Shown: positions 1 through 7,328, counted from the first letter of the stretch. The stretch: 17,981 bases of DNA from Bacteroidetes bacterium UBA1947 (GCA_002336915.1 DDET01000032.1:1-17981); one strand, 5' to 3'. Made by a program: numbers and translations. The notes: generated from the letters alone by a model not told the origin.

Positions 1-9
1 TTTATGGTG

Positions 10-17
10 CAAAAATA
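10..17 (-). promoter_or_regulatory. Possible -7 promoter box for a gene beyond the left edge
   Basis: Read on the minus strand this is TATTTTTG, a full match to the Bacteroidota -7 consensus TAnnTTTG. Only nine bases follow before the window ends and none is a start codon, so any gene would begin outside. No TTG is seen at the expected -33 distance. The rest of the stretch to the lolD stop at 106 is AT-rich and holds no gene I can support. Confidence 0.3.
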
Positions 18-105
18 TACTTTTTAGGATAAACGAGAAGCCGATTGACATTTTCTTTCTAATACTTCTTTTTTATCCATAATATTATATTGTTATCTAA
101 TGTAG

Positions 106-777
106 TTATGCTTTGATCGATTTTTCCTCTTCTATGCGCCCATCGCGCATCATAAGTACCCGGTCCGTCATATCGGCAAGAGCCTCATTGTGGGTAATCA
201 TAACAAAAGTGTGCCCGAATTTGTCTCTTAATTGAATAAACAGGTCATGTATCGCCTGCGCATTGGCACTATCAAGGTTGCCGGTGGGCTCATCGGCCAT
301 CACTATTGAGGGCTTATTTATCAGTGCGCGGGCTATGGCCACACGCTGCTGTTCACCTCCCGAGAGCTCAGACGGTTTGTTCTCCAGCCGGCCACCCAGG
401 CCCACCGTATTGAGCATCTCTGCAGCCAGTACCAAAGCCTCTTTTTTACCTGTGCCGCCTATCCACAGGGGCACAGCTACGTTTTCAACCGCACTAAACT
501 CCGGCAATAAGTGATGAAACTGGAAGACAAAGCCAATATGTTTATTACGAAACTGGGCCTGCTTTTTGGATGGTAACTTAAAAATATCCACCCCGTCGAT
601 AGTTACCGATCCGCTATCAGGCTTATCCAGGGCACCTAGCAGGTGCAACAAGGTACTCTTGCCTGCCCCCGAAGGCCCTACTATAGACACGATCTCTCCT
701 TTGGCCACATGCAATGAAACCCCGTTCACAACCGTTAGATTGGAATACTTTTTGAGGAGTTGATGGGCAACAAGCAT
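106..777 (-). CDS. lolD: LolD-type ABC transporter ATP-binding protein
   Basis: This is the ATPase subunit of a MacB/LolD-class ABC transporter; LolD energises release of lipoproteins from the inner membrane together with LolC/E partners, none of which lies in the window. With the start at 777 the protein has 223 residues, the usual family length. Visible motifs are Walker A GPSGAGKST (residues 34-42), the Q-loop QFHHLL, the signature LSGGEQQR, Walker B IVMADEP followed by the D-loop GNLD, and the switch histidine in MITHNE. An in-frame ATG at 825 would add 16 residues (MHFKFGYPC...) unlike the family N-terminus; the start at 777 (MLVAHQLLKKY) fits the normal first strand and is preferred. 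The gene is divergent from the 73-aa gene at 944. No convincing promoter or terminator was found for it. LolD is the likeliest label, but another export ATPase of the same class cannot be excluded. Confidence 0.85.
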   Translation of the reverse strand: MLVAHQLLKKYSNLTVVNGVSLHVAKGEIVSIVGPSGAGKSTLLHLLGALDKPDSGSVTIDGVDIFKLPSKKQAQFRNKHIGFVFQFHHLLPEFSAVENVAVPLWIGGTGKKEALVLAAEMLNTVGLGGRLENKPSELSGGEQQRVAIARALINKPSIVMADEPTGNLDSANAQAIHDLFIQLRDKFGHTFVMITHNEALADMTDRVLMMRDGRIEEEKSIKA

Positions 778-844
778 TGTGTAAAAATGCCGCAAATTGC
801 ACGGATAACCAAATTTGAAATGCAAAACTTAATAATGTGAGCTA

Positions 845-863
845 TGTGGACAAAAGTGGATAA
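845..863. other. Two DnaA-box-like 9-mers one helical turn apart
   Basis: TGTGGACAA (845-853) and AGTGGATAA (855-863) each differ by one base from TGTGGATAA, the reverse complement of the DnaA box. They lie in the same direction with starts 10 bp apart in the spacer between lolD and the DUF2795-type gene. This is a pattern match only; no dnaA, dnaN or other origin-associated gene is in the window. Confidence 0.2.
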
Positions 864-879
864 ACGTGCAGTAATTTAA

Positions 880-910
880 TTTGTAATTGTTCCATGAAAC
901 CTTACATTTG
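880..910 (+). promoter_or_regulatory. Bacteroidota-type promoter for the DUF2795-type gene
   Basis: A TTTG (-33 element, 880-883) and TACATTTG (-7 element, 903-910) are separated by 19 bp, matching the known Bacteroidota housekeeping promoter layout. Transcription should start near 915-917, giving a 5' leader of about 30 nt before the ATG at 944. The leader is AT-rich and lacks a Shine-Dalgarno site, as is normal in this phylum. Confidence 0.7.
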
Positions 911-943
911 CGGGAACGGATAATAAAATAAATATATTAATAT

Positions 944-1165
944 ATGTTTTGGACACTTGAATTAGCATCACATCTGGAAGATGCACCATGGCCTGCCACA
1001 AAAGATGAGCTTATTGATTATGCCATCCGATCGGGTGCGCCGCTTGAAGTGGTGGAGAACCTGCAGGAGCTGGATGATGAAGGGGAGATATACGAAGGCA
1101 TAGAAGATATATGGCCCGACTACCCTACGCAGGAAGACTTCTTTTTTAATGAAGACGAATATTAA
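944..1165 (+). CDS. DUF2795-type small acidic protein
   Basis: The 73-residue, strongly acidic protein begins MFWTLELASHLEDAPWPATKDEL and ends in EDFFFNEDEY. This resembles the short DUF2795 proteins that are almost invariant among Bacteroidota. The N-terminal part (LEDAPWPATKDELIDYAIRSGAP) looks like the DUF2795 helical domain, followed by an acidic tail with ELDDEGEIYEGIEDIWPDYP. No catalytic motif is apparent and the biochemical role is unknown. It has its own consensus promoter and its own terminator, so it is probably transcribed alone. The family assignment rests on recalled sequence similarity; the reading frame itself is secure from promoter, start and terminator placement. Confidence 0.88.
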   Translation: MFWTLELASHLEDAPWPATKDELIDYAIRSGAPLEVVENLQELDDEGEIYEGIEDIWPDYPTQEDFFFNEDEY

Positions 1166-1187
1166 AAGAAGAGAGAAAAAAATTTAG

Positions 1188-1214
1188 ATCCCGCTCATGA
1201 GCGGGATTTTTTTT
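1188..1214. terminator. Bidirectional intrinsic terminator
   Basis: ATCCCGCTCATGAGCGGGAT (1188-1207) is a perfect 20-bp palindrome, giving an 8-bp stem with a CATG loop, followed by a run of eight T on the plus strand (1207-1214). On the minus strand a T-rich run follows after a short gap. It lies between the convergent DUF2795-type gene and the secreted-protein gene ending at 1218 and can serve both. Confidence 0.9.
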
Positions 1215-1217
1215 GCT

Positions 1218-2021
1218 TTACAAGGTCATGACCATTTTGTAGAAATTAGATTGCTTTAAGAACTCTATTTTAGATCTTTTCAGCATTCCAGGCGTATCAC
1301 CCTCAGCTGAATATGCCCAAAACGGGATCTTGGTGTTGAGAAAGACAATGTGATCCTGGTGATAAAATTGCTTAGGATCACCCTGGGATCTGATAGTATC
1401 TGTGCCAATTGTAAGTATTGCGGATTTCAATTCCTTTTTCAATACATCTTTATCATGTTGTAATAAATATGGTCTCAGTTTGTCTAAGGGTCGGCTTCCA
1501 GCTTCATTATTAAAGCTAATCTTTAGCAAAGCATTCTCTGCACTTTTCTTGTCGTTAAGCATTTCGTATAGAGCTGCATAATGAAAACCTGTTATTACCT
1601 GATGCATAAAAAAATCGTTGCCACATGTTGTGTGGTATGGATATAGGGTGTCGGACATGTATACGTATCTTAGTGCAGTTTCATATTTATGCTCATGTTC
1701 ATAAATTTCGCTTAAATAGGTCGCAGCTTTGTAAAACACATTAGCCCCACCCAAGAAGTTTTTTCTTTGTTCAGAATTATACTTTCCATATAGCGCTTCG
1801 AGACATGTTTTTTTCAGATTGCTGCTATCCTTTGCAAGGCAGAAGCGAGTCATAAGATAAAAATAAGCTTTGTAAAGATCGGGCGACGTTGGATTGCTCT
1901 TTATGAATGTATTATTATACTTGATTGACATGGCAGAGTCAGAAATGTATTTGCTACTCTGTGCTTTGAGACACAAAGAAATGGAAAGTAGAAATAGTAG
2001 GAATGTACCCTTGGTCTTCAC
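1218..2021 (-). CDS. Secreted protein of unknown function, weakly TPR-like
   Basis: I do not recognise this 267-residue protein. It begins MKTKGTFLLFLLSISLCLKAQSS: a charged N-terminus, a hydrophobic core at about residues 6-18 and a plausible type I signal-peptidase site after Ala20, so it should be exported; there is no lipobox Cys. The mature part is rich in Tyr, Lys and Leu. A stretch around residues 96-130 (AATYLSEIYEHEHKYETALR, then SDTLYP) has the spacing of a tetratricopeptide repeat, and ALYEMLNDKKSAENALLKI could be a second degenerate helical pair. The start is GTG at 2021; a stop lies eight codons upstream and the next in-frame Met (residue 31) would delete the signal peptide, so GTG is the only start that keeps it. 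It lies 89 nt downstream of radA on the same strand and may be read through from it. Base composition is more AT-rich than its neighbours. Confidence 0.75.
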   Translation of the reverse strand: MKTKGTFLLFLLSISLCLKAQSSKYISDSAMSIKYNNTFIKSNPTSPDLYKAYFYLMTRFCLAKDSSNLKKTCLEALYGKYNSEQRKNFLGGANVFYKAATYLSEIYEHEHKYETALRYVYMSDTLYPYHTTCGNDFFMHQVITGFHYAALYEMLNDKKSAENALLKISFNNEAGSRPLDKLRPYLLQHDKDVLKKELKSAILTIGTDTIRSQGDPKQFYHQDHIVFLNTKIPFWAYSAEGDTPGMLKRSKIEFLKQSNFYKMVMTL

Positions 2022-2110
2022 AAATCTAATATAGTGAAAATGTCATTGTGAGAATATAAGAAGGGGAGAACAGCGCGAGAATTGCAGAATTTACTTTTGG
2101 GCGGTGTAAC

Positions 2111-3481
2111 TCAGAACAGCAATTTATAAACATCCTCCACCTTATTCACCGTATGCACTTTTATCCCGTAGTTCTTTTTATCCAGTCCTTTTGAATTGGC
2201 CTTTGGTATAAAGATGGCATCAAGGCCCAACTTATCCGCTTCGGCTATTCGTTGGTCTATTCGATTGACCGCACGTATCTCGCCCGATAAACCGATCTCA
2301 CCAACAAGACAAATATTTGATGGCAGTGCTTTATCCTCATAAGATGAGAGGAGCGCGCATACCACTGCAAGCTCTATAGCGGGGTCTTCTATTTTCAATC
2401 CGCCGGCAATATTTACAAAAACATCCTTGGCACCGAAGTGGAAACCACCGCGTTTCTCTAACACAGCCAATAATAATTGCAGGCGCCTCAGATCCATACC
2501 ACTTACGGTACGCTGCGGGGTGCCGTACACAGCCTGGGTGGTGAGTGCCTGTACTTCTATCATCAGCGGGCGAAGTCCTTCCATCGTGGTAGCTATCGCT
2601 ATGCCACTGAGGGGTTCGTCGTGCTGCGACAAGAGTATCTCTGATGGATTGCTAACAGGCCGCATGCCTTTAGTCACCATTTCATATATGCCCAGTTCTG
2701 ATGTGGAACCGAAGCGGTTCTTTAAGGTACGTAGTATTCTATAAGCGTAATGGCGGTCGCCCTCGAACTGGAGCACCGTATCTACCATATGCTCCAGTAC
2801 TTTTGGCCCGGCAATAGAACCTTCCTTAGTAATATGGCCTATGATGCAGACGGGGATATTGGTCGACTTGGCGAAGCGTTGCAACTCAGCGGCGCATTCG
2901 CGCACCTGCGATACACTTCCCGCTGCAGATTCCACATATGGCGATTCCAGTGTTTGTATAGAATCAATAATAAGGAATTGGGGCTTTATCTTTTTTACTT
3001 CCTGGAAGATGGTATGTGTATCGGTAGCAGTAAGCAGGTATAGATTAGGATTATTTATGCCTATACGTTCCGCCCGCAATTTTATTTGCTGCGCACTTTC
3101 CTCGCCCGATACATATAATGTTGTAACATTTTTACATTCTAATGCGCATTGAAGTAGTAAGGTTGACTTACCAATACCAGGATCACCGGCTACAAGTATT
3201 ACCGAACCTGGGACCATGCCGCCACCTAATACCCGGTTGAGTTCATTGTCCGGCAGTTTTATTCGTTGCTCATTCTGGGGCAGTACCTCATCAAGCTTAT
3301 GGGCTTTCCTGCTTTCTTTACTTTCCTCTTCCCAGATGGTTTCTGTTTTTGTTTTGGTATCACGTTGCACTACCTCCTCCACGAAGGAATTCCACGCTGC
3401 ACAAGATGGGCACTTGCCGGTCCATTTGGTACTTTCATATCCACACTGCTGACAAAAAAATGCCGACTTTACTTTAGCCAT
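2111..3481 (-). CDS. radA: DNA repair protein RadA
   Basis: RadA (Sms) is a RecA-like hexameric ATPase that drives branch migration of recombination intermediates. All hallmarks are visible in 456 residues, the normal length: an N-terminal C4 zinc finger (Cys10, Cys13, Cys24, Cys27), Walker A GDPGIGKST near residue 100, Walker B-like FLIIDSIQT, the RadA-specific KNRFG motif (LKNRFGSTSELGIYEM), and a C-terminal Lon-protease-like domain ending with ANSKGLDKKNYGIKVH. The start MAKVKSAFFC places the zinc finger at its usual distance. Just upstream on the minus strand, TATCTTTA (3486-3493) is a 7/8 match to the -7 box, only 4 nt from the ATG, so the transcript may have almost no leader. The secreted-protein gene follows 89 nt downstream. 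Confidence 0.97.
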   Translation of the reverse strand: MAKVKSAFFCQQCGYESTKWTGKCPSCAAWNSFVEEVVQRDTKTKTETIWEEESKESRKAHKLDEVLPQNEQRIKLPDNELNRVLGGGMVPGSVILVAGDPGIGKSTLLLQCALECKNVTTLYVSGEESAQQIKLRAERIGINNPNLYLLTATDTHTIFQEVKKIKPQFLIIDSIQTLESPYVESAAGSVSQVRECAAELQRFAKSTNIPVCIIGHITKEGSIAGPKVLEHMVDTVLQFEGDRHYAYRILRTLKNRFGSTSELGIYEMVTKGMRPVSNPSEILLSQHDEPLSGIAIATTMEGLRPLMIEVQALTTQAVYGTPQRTVSGMDLRRLQLLLAVLEKRGGFHFGAKDVFVNIAGGLKIEDPAIELAVVCALLSSYEDKALPSNICLVGEIGLSGEIRAVNRIDQRIAEADKLGLDAIFIPKANSKGLDKKNYGIKVHTVNKVEDVYKLLF

Positions 3482-3593
3482 GTGCTAAAGATATTGAAGA
3501 TGGTACGATTGAATATTTATTGAAGAGAAAATGTGGATATCTATGTGCGTAAAGCAAGCAGGAACTCATTCAACAGAAAATTATGAACAGAAT

Positions 3594-3660
3594 AAAAAAG
3601 AAAAGAGCCACTGGAGGAATCCGGCGGCTCTTACTTACTAACCCATTAAATTCACAACTT
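3594..3660 (-). ncRNA. Candidate small RNA of about 67 nt
   Basis: On the minus strand, a full -7 box (TACATTTG, 3672-3665) is followed about 30 nt later by a long hairpin (3632-3603) and then a T-rich tract (3604-3594). The hairpin pairs AAGAGCC with GGCTCTT, continues through a G-U pair and a five-base inner arm with one C-A mismatch, and closes with a 4-nt TTCC loop. The T-rich tail exists only on this strand, which fixes the direction. No coding gene lies between promoter and hairpin, so the unit would produce a short RNA with an unpaired 5' part (containing AATGGGTTAG) and a terminator hairpin. It points toward radA but ends over 100 bp before it. Promoter, size and direction are inferred; family unknown. 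Confidence 0.45.
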
Positions 3661-3664
3661 GATA

Positions 3665-3672
3665 CAAATGTA
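3665..3672 (-). promoter_or_regulatory. -7 box for the candidate small RNA
   Basis: The minus strand reads TACATTTG, a full TAnnTTTG match. Nineteen bases further upstream the strand reads TTT rather than TTG, so the -33 element is imperfect. Confidence 0.45.
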
Positions 3673-3983
3673 GCAAACCCCTCGATATCTAAAAAATGGA
3701 TTTAGCGGGTGGGGCCATGTGTTTTATAAATATAATATTATGGTCATATTCGATTTAAAAATCAAATGGCTTATTATCAACAGACAAAGCATTTATTAAA
3801 ATAATTTCATTGCTTACATTGGTATAATTAATCATGCGATCAGGTCTAGAAGATATTCACATTTTGTTTTAATCAATTTGTTTTTATTGAAGGTATTACT
3901 TTTATATTGAATGCATTGTCGTGAATTATCACGCTTTTAACCTTAGTAAATGTATTTTGCAGGCCGTAATTAAGAACAGAAAC

Positions 3984-5711
3984 ATGAACGAAACAGCAGC
4001 AATTAAAAAAGCAGAAAGACATTTTTTACCCGCCGATTTTAAAGTAACAACATGGGAAACCTTACAACCTTATTTTGAAGACCTGGTAAACAGGAAGCTG
4101 GAGAACAAGGAACAACTGGAAGCATGGCTGAAGGATATGAGCGAACTGGAAGCAGTGATAAGTGAAGATGCCAGCTGGCGACAGATAAACATGACATGCG
4201 ATACCACCAACAAAGAATACGAAGACGCATTCACTTATTTCTGCATGGAGATAGAGCCTAAGATGAAACCTTACTTCTTTGAGCTGAATAAAAAACTACT
4301 GGAAAATGTACACACTGCCGAGCTGGAGCAAGGCATGTACTTCCCCTATTTAAGGAGTGTGGACAATGCCATAAAGCTGTACCGCGAAGAAAATATACCT
4401 ATACAGGCCGAGCTGAGTGTGCTTGCACAACAGTATGGAACCATATCGGGTAAGATGTCGATAGAGCTGGATGGCAAGGAGTATACCCTGCAACAGGCAG
4501 CAAAGTTTCTACAGAAATCGGACAGGGACCTGAGGGAAAGGGTATTTAATAAAGTAGCTGAACGAAGGCTGCAGGATAAGGACGAGTTGAACAAACTGTT
4601 CGACCAGTTGCTGGAGCGCAGGCAGCAAGTAGCAAAGAATGCAGGCTTTGACAACTACAGGGACTATAAATTCCGGGAGCTGGGCAGGTTCGACTACACA
4701 GCTGAAGATTGTTTTGCATTCCACGAGGCAGTGCGTGAGCATATAGTGCCCCTGCAGAAGATGCTGGTAGAACATCGCCGGAAAAGGCTGGGCCTTGATG
4801 TAATGCGCCCATGGGACGGCGATGCAGAACCTGCGGGAACTGAACCTTTGCACCCCTTTGAAACGGGTAAGGAATTGACGGATAAAGCAATAGAAGTGTT
4901 TAACGACCTGCGATCATACTTCGGCCAATGCCTGGAGATAATGCTGGACATGCACAGGCTGGACCTGGAAAGCAGGAAAGGCAAAGCTCCGGGCGGCTAT
5001 AATTGTCCCCTTGCTGAAACAGGTGTGCCTTTTATATTTATGAACGCCGCAGGTACCATTGGTGATGTGATCACTATGATGCACGAAGGTGGCCATGCAG
5101 TACACTCATTCCTTTCGCACGATTTGCCGCTGAGCTCTTTCAAGGAATACCCAATGGAGATAGCCGAGCTGGCGAGCATGAGTATGGAGCTGTTCTCCAT
5201 GGAGCACTGGGATGTCTTCTTTAAAGATGAAAAAGAGCTGCAACGTGCCAAACTGGAAGAAATGGAGCGCATCATAAGCGTGCTGCCATGGATAGCCACT
5301 ATAGATAAATTCCAGCACTGGTTATATACCAATCCCGGCCATACCGTAACACAACGCGAGGACGAGTGGATAAACATCCTCAATGAGTTCTCAACAGGCG
5401 TAACCGACTGGAGCGGCTTTGAAGAATACCGTAAGAACTTCTGGCAAAAGCAACTGCACCTGTTTGAAGTGCCATTCTATTATATAGAATATGGCATAGC
5501 GCAGCTGGGAGCTATAGCTATGTGGCGCCAGTACCGCAGCAATAAGCAGCAGGCGCTGGACAACTACATGAAGGCATTGAGCCTCGGCTATACCAAGACA
5601 TTGAAAGAACTGTATGCTACAGCAGGTATCAAATTTGATTTCTCACCTGCCTATATAAAAGAACTGGGCACATTCGTAAAAGATGGCCTCGTAGGAATGG
5701 GTTTGAGTTAA
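3984..5711 (+). CDS. M3-family zinc metallopeptidase (oligoendopeptidase F type)
   Basis: A 575-residue cytoplasmic-type peptidase of family M3, which hydrolyses short peptides. The zinc site is explicit: HEGGHAVHSF, with His367, Glu368 and His371 forming HExxH, and a downstream MEIAELASMSMELF segment supplying the third ligand (Glu). The long N-terminal helical half and the C-terminal segment (FYYIEYGIAQLGAIAMWRQY) are typical of M3B oligoendopeptidases; length agrees. No signal peptide is seen. The chosen start is the ATG at 3984 (MNETAAIKKAERHFLP). An in-frame GTG at 3921 would add 21 residues of non-family sequence starting inside a small inverted repeat. It is a monocistronic unit: a strong terminator follows directly and both neighbours are on the other strand. 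Confidence 0.93.
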   Translation: MNETAAIKKAERHFLPADFKVTTWETLQPYFEDLVNRKLENKEQLEAWLKDMSELEAVISEDASWRQINMTCDTTNKEYEDAFTYFCMEIEPKMKPYFFELNKKLLENVHTAELEQGMYFPYLRSVDNAIKLYREENIPIQAELSVLAQQYGTISGKMSIELDGKEYTLQQAAKFLQKSDRDLRERVFNKVAERRLQDKDELNKLFDQLLERRQQVAKNAGFDNYRDYKFRELGRFDYTAEDCFAFHEAVREHIVPLQKMLVEHRRKRLGLDVMRPWDGDAEPAGTEPLHPFETGKELTDKAIEVFNDLRSYFGQCLEIMLDMHRLDLESRKGKAPGGYNCPLAETGVPFIFMNAAGTIGDVITMMHEGGHAVHSFLSHDLPLSSFKEYPMEIAELASMSMELFSMEHWDVFFKDEKELQRAKLEEMERIISVLPWIATIDKFQHWLYTNPGHTVTQREDEWINILNEFSTGVTDWSGFEEYRKNFWQKQLHLFEVPFYYIEYGIAQLGAIAMWRQYRSNKQQALDNYMKALSLGYTKTLKELYATAGIKFDFSPAYIKELGTFVKDGLVGMGLS

Positions 5712-5734
5712 TCGCGTACCGGTTGAAATATTTG

Positions 5735-5765
5735 AAACCGCTTGCATGCCGCAAGCGGTTTTTTT
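5735..5765 (+). terminator. Intrinsic terminator of the M3 peptidase
   Basis: AAACCGCTTGC (5735-5745) pairs with GCAAGCGGTTT (5751-5761): an 11-bp perfect stem with a 5-nt loop ATGCC, followed by T's to 5765. The T run overlaps the convergent comF stop codon (5764-5766). Confidence 0.92.
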
Positions 5766-6474
5766 AATCCATAGCTATGCCAATAGTGGCAATACTTATG
5801 GTAACACCGGGTATTTTCAGCAGGGCAACAGCGCATGATTCCAGCGTGGCTCCGGTCGTTAGCACATCGTCTATTATTAACAGGTGCTTGTCCTTCAATG
5901 CTTCCTTATCTTTTGCTATAAAGGCGTCCTGCATATTCTGTACACGCTCAGCCCTGCTTTTCTTGGTCTGGCTTTCCGTAAAGCGGCTGCGCACGAGCGC
6001 CTTAGGCAATACCGGGATCGATAAAACATCGTTCATCCCATCCGCCAGTAAATTGCTTTGATTATAACCCCGGTGCGCTTCCTTTTTTGGATGCAGTGGT
6101 ACGGGTATGATGGCATCAACAGTTTTTATCCAGTCAGTTTGCTGCAGATCATAGGCAAACTGGCTACCCAGCCATGTACCTATTTCTTTATTGTCTTTGT
6201 ATTTAAGCCGGTGCAGCAAATGTTGCAAGAGCCCTTCGTTGGTAAAGTAAGCAAAGGATGTAGCGTGCAGGAAAGGCACTCGTCCTGCAAATCGCAGGGC
6301 TGTATCGTTATCGGCAGTGTTATGGTATTTCGTTTTAGGCAGCTCCAAATTGCAGGATATGCAGAGCACTTGCTCACTTGCTACCAATGGCTTGCTACAG
6401 CCCTCGCAGAGGCGCGGGTAGAATAAGTGGACCAGTCCGCTAAAGGCGTTTGAGATAGCTTTTGCTGCAAGCAT
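5764..6474 (-). CDS. comF: ComF-family phosphoribosyltransferase-like protein
   Basis: The 236-residue protein has the two-part ComF architecture: an N-terminal four-cysteine zinc-ribbon (Cys23, Cys26, Cys38, Cys41) and a C-terminal type I phosphoribosyltransferase fold with the PRPP-binding motif LLIIDDVLTTGAT. The segment IPVPLHPKKEAHRGYNQSNLLA is the conserved ComF core. In naturally competent bacteria ComF acts in uptake or processing of transforming DNA; many non-competent species carry it too, so the cellular role here is open. It lies 31 nt downstream of truB on the same strand, probably as an operon. Its stop codon overlaps the T tract of the convergent peptidase terminator. Confidence 0.92.
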   Translation of the reverse strand: MLAAKAISNAFSGLVHLFYPRLCEGCSKPLVASEQVLCISCNLELPKTKYHNTADNDTALRFAGRVPFLHATSFAYFTNEGLLQHLLHRLKYKDNKEIGTWLGSQFAYDLQQTDWIKTVDAIIPVPLHPKKEAHRGYNQSNLLADGMNDVLSIPVLPKALVRSRFTESQTKKSRAERVQNMQDAFIAKDKEALKDKHLLIIDDVLTTGATLESCAVALLKIPGVTISIATIGIAMD

Positions 6475-6505
6475 CGTTACAGCAAAATAGTAAATTAATT
6501 ATTTA

Positions 6506-7213
6506 CTATTCCCCTGTTGCCGCTTCTTCAGTTTTTGGGTACCAGTACTTGCTCCACTGGTCGGGGGTAAGTGCATCATCAGCATTGAAGTTGCCGATCT
6601 TGGTGCGGCGGAGCTCTTGCAAATAGGCACCACAGCCCAGAGCCTCGCCCATATCATGCGCCAGCGAGCGTATATAAGTACCTGTGCTGCATATCACCCT
6701 GAAATGTACTTCGGGTAAATTGACAGCTGTAATTTCAAACTCGGCAATAGTCACCGGCCGCGATTCCATCACGATATCCCGGCCCTTACGTGCAAGTTCA
6801 TAAGCACGTTTGCCATCCTTTTTTATGGCGGAATGGATAGGGGGCACCTGCATAATGTCGCCGGTGAACTGTAAGGCAGTCGCACGGATGGCGTCTTCTG
6901 TGATACCGTCTGTGGACTTAAAATCCTCCGGCTCGCTCTCCAGGTCATAGGTTGGCGTTTCTGCACCCAGGTGAAAGATGCCGGTATATTCCTTAGGCAG
7001 GCGCTGGTATTCGGATATTTTTTTCGTGAATTTACCGGTACAGCATATTAACAAGCCGGTAGCCAGGGGGTCCAGGGTGCCGCAGTGCCCTATTTTGGCC
7101 TTCGACATTCTTTTTATCTTGTTTACCGCATCAAATGAGGTCCACTTATAGGGTTTATCTATCAATATCACCCCGCCTTCTTTCAACTCCGGTATTGTCG
7201 GCAAATGCTTCAT
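6506..7213 (-). CDS. truB: tRNA pseudouridine(55) synthase TruB
   Basis: TruB converts U55 of the tRNA T-loop to pseudouridine. With the start at 7213 it has 235 residues beginning MKHLPTIPEL. The catalytic aspartate is Asp48 in GHCGTLDPLATGLL, the same number as in E. coli TruB; also present are the early motif GVILIDKPYKWTSFDAV, the YTGIFHLG strand, VPPIHSAIKKDGKRAYELAR and CSTGTYIRSLAHDMGEALG. A longer in-frame start at 7306 would prepend residues such as NQATNQPINLN; that extension is simply a translation of the intergenic 8-bp repeats, so it is rejected. A -7 box lies 6 nt before the ATG, which predicts a leaderless or nearly leaderless mRNA. comF follows 31 nt downstream. Confidence 0.96.
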   Translation of the reverse strand: MKHLPTIPELKEGGVILIDKPYKWTSFDAVNKIKRMSKAKIGHCGTLDPLATGLLICCTGKFTKKISEYQRLPKEYTGIFHLGAETPTYDLESEPEDFKSTDGITEDAIRATALQFTGDIMQVPPIHSAIKKDGKRAYELARKGRDIVMESRPVTIAEFEITAVNLPEVHFRVICSTGTYIRSLAHDMGEALGCGAYLQELRRTKIGNFNADDALTPDQWSKYWYPKTEEAATGE

Positions 7214-7219
7214 CGGCTG

Positions 7220-7227
7220 CAAATTTA
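7220..7227 (-). promoter_or_regulatory. -7 promoter box of truB, 6 nt from the start codon
   Basis: The minus strand reads TAAATTTG, a full TAnnTTTG match, followed by CAGCCG and the truB ATG. Transcription would begin at or within a few bases of the start codon. No TTG is found at the -33 position; that region is occupied by the 8-bp repeats. Confidence 0.6.
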
Positions 7228-7267
7228 GGTTGATTGGTTGATTAGTTGCTTGGTTAATTGGTTTTAT
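7228..7267. repeat. Left array of degenerate 8-bp tandem repeats
   Basis: Consecutive 8-mers GGTTGATT, GGTTGATT, AGTTGCTT, GGTTAATT and the partial GGTTTTAT give about 4.5 units with exact 8-bp period. The array directly abuts the truB -7 box and is the inverted counterpart of the array at 7297-7328. Confidence 0.85.
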
Positions 7268-7296
7268 TAATACGATAACCCTGGAGAAAAGCGTTC

Positions 7297-7328
7297 CGAT
7301 CAACAAATCGACTAATTAACTAATCAAC
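7297..7328. repeat. Right array of degenerate 8-bp repeats, inverted relative to the left array
   Basis: Four consecutive 8-mers CGATCAAC, AAATCGAC, TAATTAAC, TAATCAAC, whose consensus is the reverse complement of the left-array unit (GGTTGATT/AATCAACC). The arrays are separated by 29 bp of non-repeat sequence (7268-7296). The right array ends 9 bp before the -7 box of the DAHP synthase gene. Confidence 0.85.

Larger units (their letters stand above)
3482..3983. other. AT-rich 0.5-kb intergenic region between radA and the M3 peptidase
   Basis: This spacer separates the divergent radA and M3-peptidase genes and is markedly richer in A and T than its flanks. I see no protein-coding frame in it. 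It contains the candidate small-RNA unit on the minus strand (about 3594-3672), scattered DnaA-box-like 9-mers (TGTGGATAT at 3532-3540, TTATCAACA at 3774-3782) and a short inverted repeat with a 4-base loop at 3920-3933. No full promoter match was found for the peptidase; TACTTTTA at 3897-3904 is the nearest (7/8). Confidence 0.6.

Noticed and set aside
24..80. 18-codon minus-strand frame (MDKKEVLERK...) downstream of lolD
   Set aside because: Too short and without promoter or recognisable sequence; chance is sufficient explanation.
778..825. 16-residue N-terminal extension of LolD starting at 825
   Set aside because: The extra residues do not fit the family N-terminus; the start at 777 gives the usual length and first strand.
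3920..3933. Short inverted repeat CGTGA-ATTA-TCACG before the M3 peptidase
   Set aside because: Only 5 bp of stem with no T tract; could be an operator but nothing supports it over chance in AT-rich DNA.
7214..7306. N-terminal extension of TruB starting at 7306
   Set aside because: The added residues are a translation of the 8-bp repeat array, and the -7 box lies inside it.
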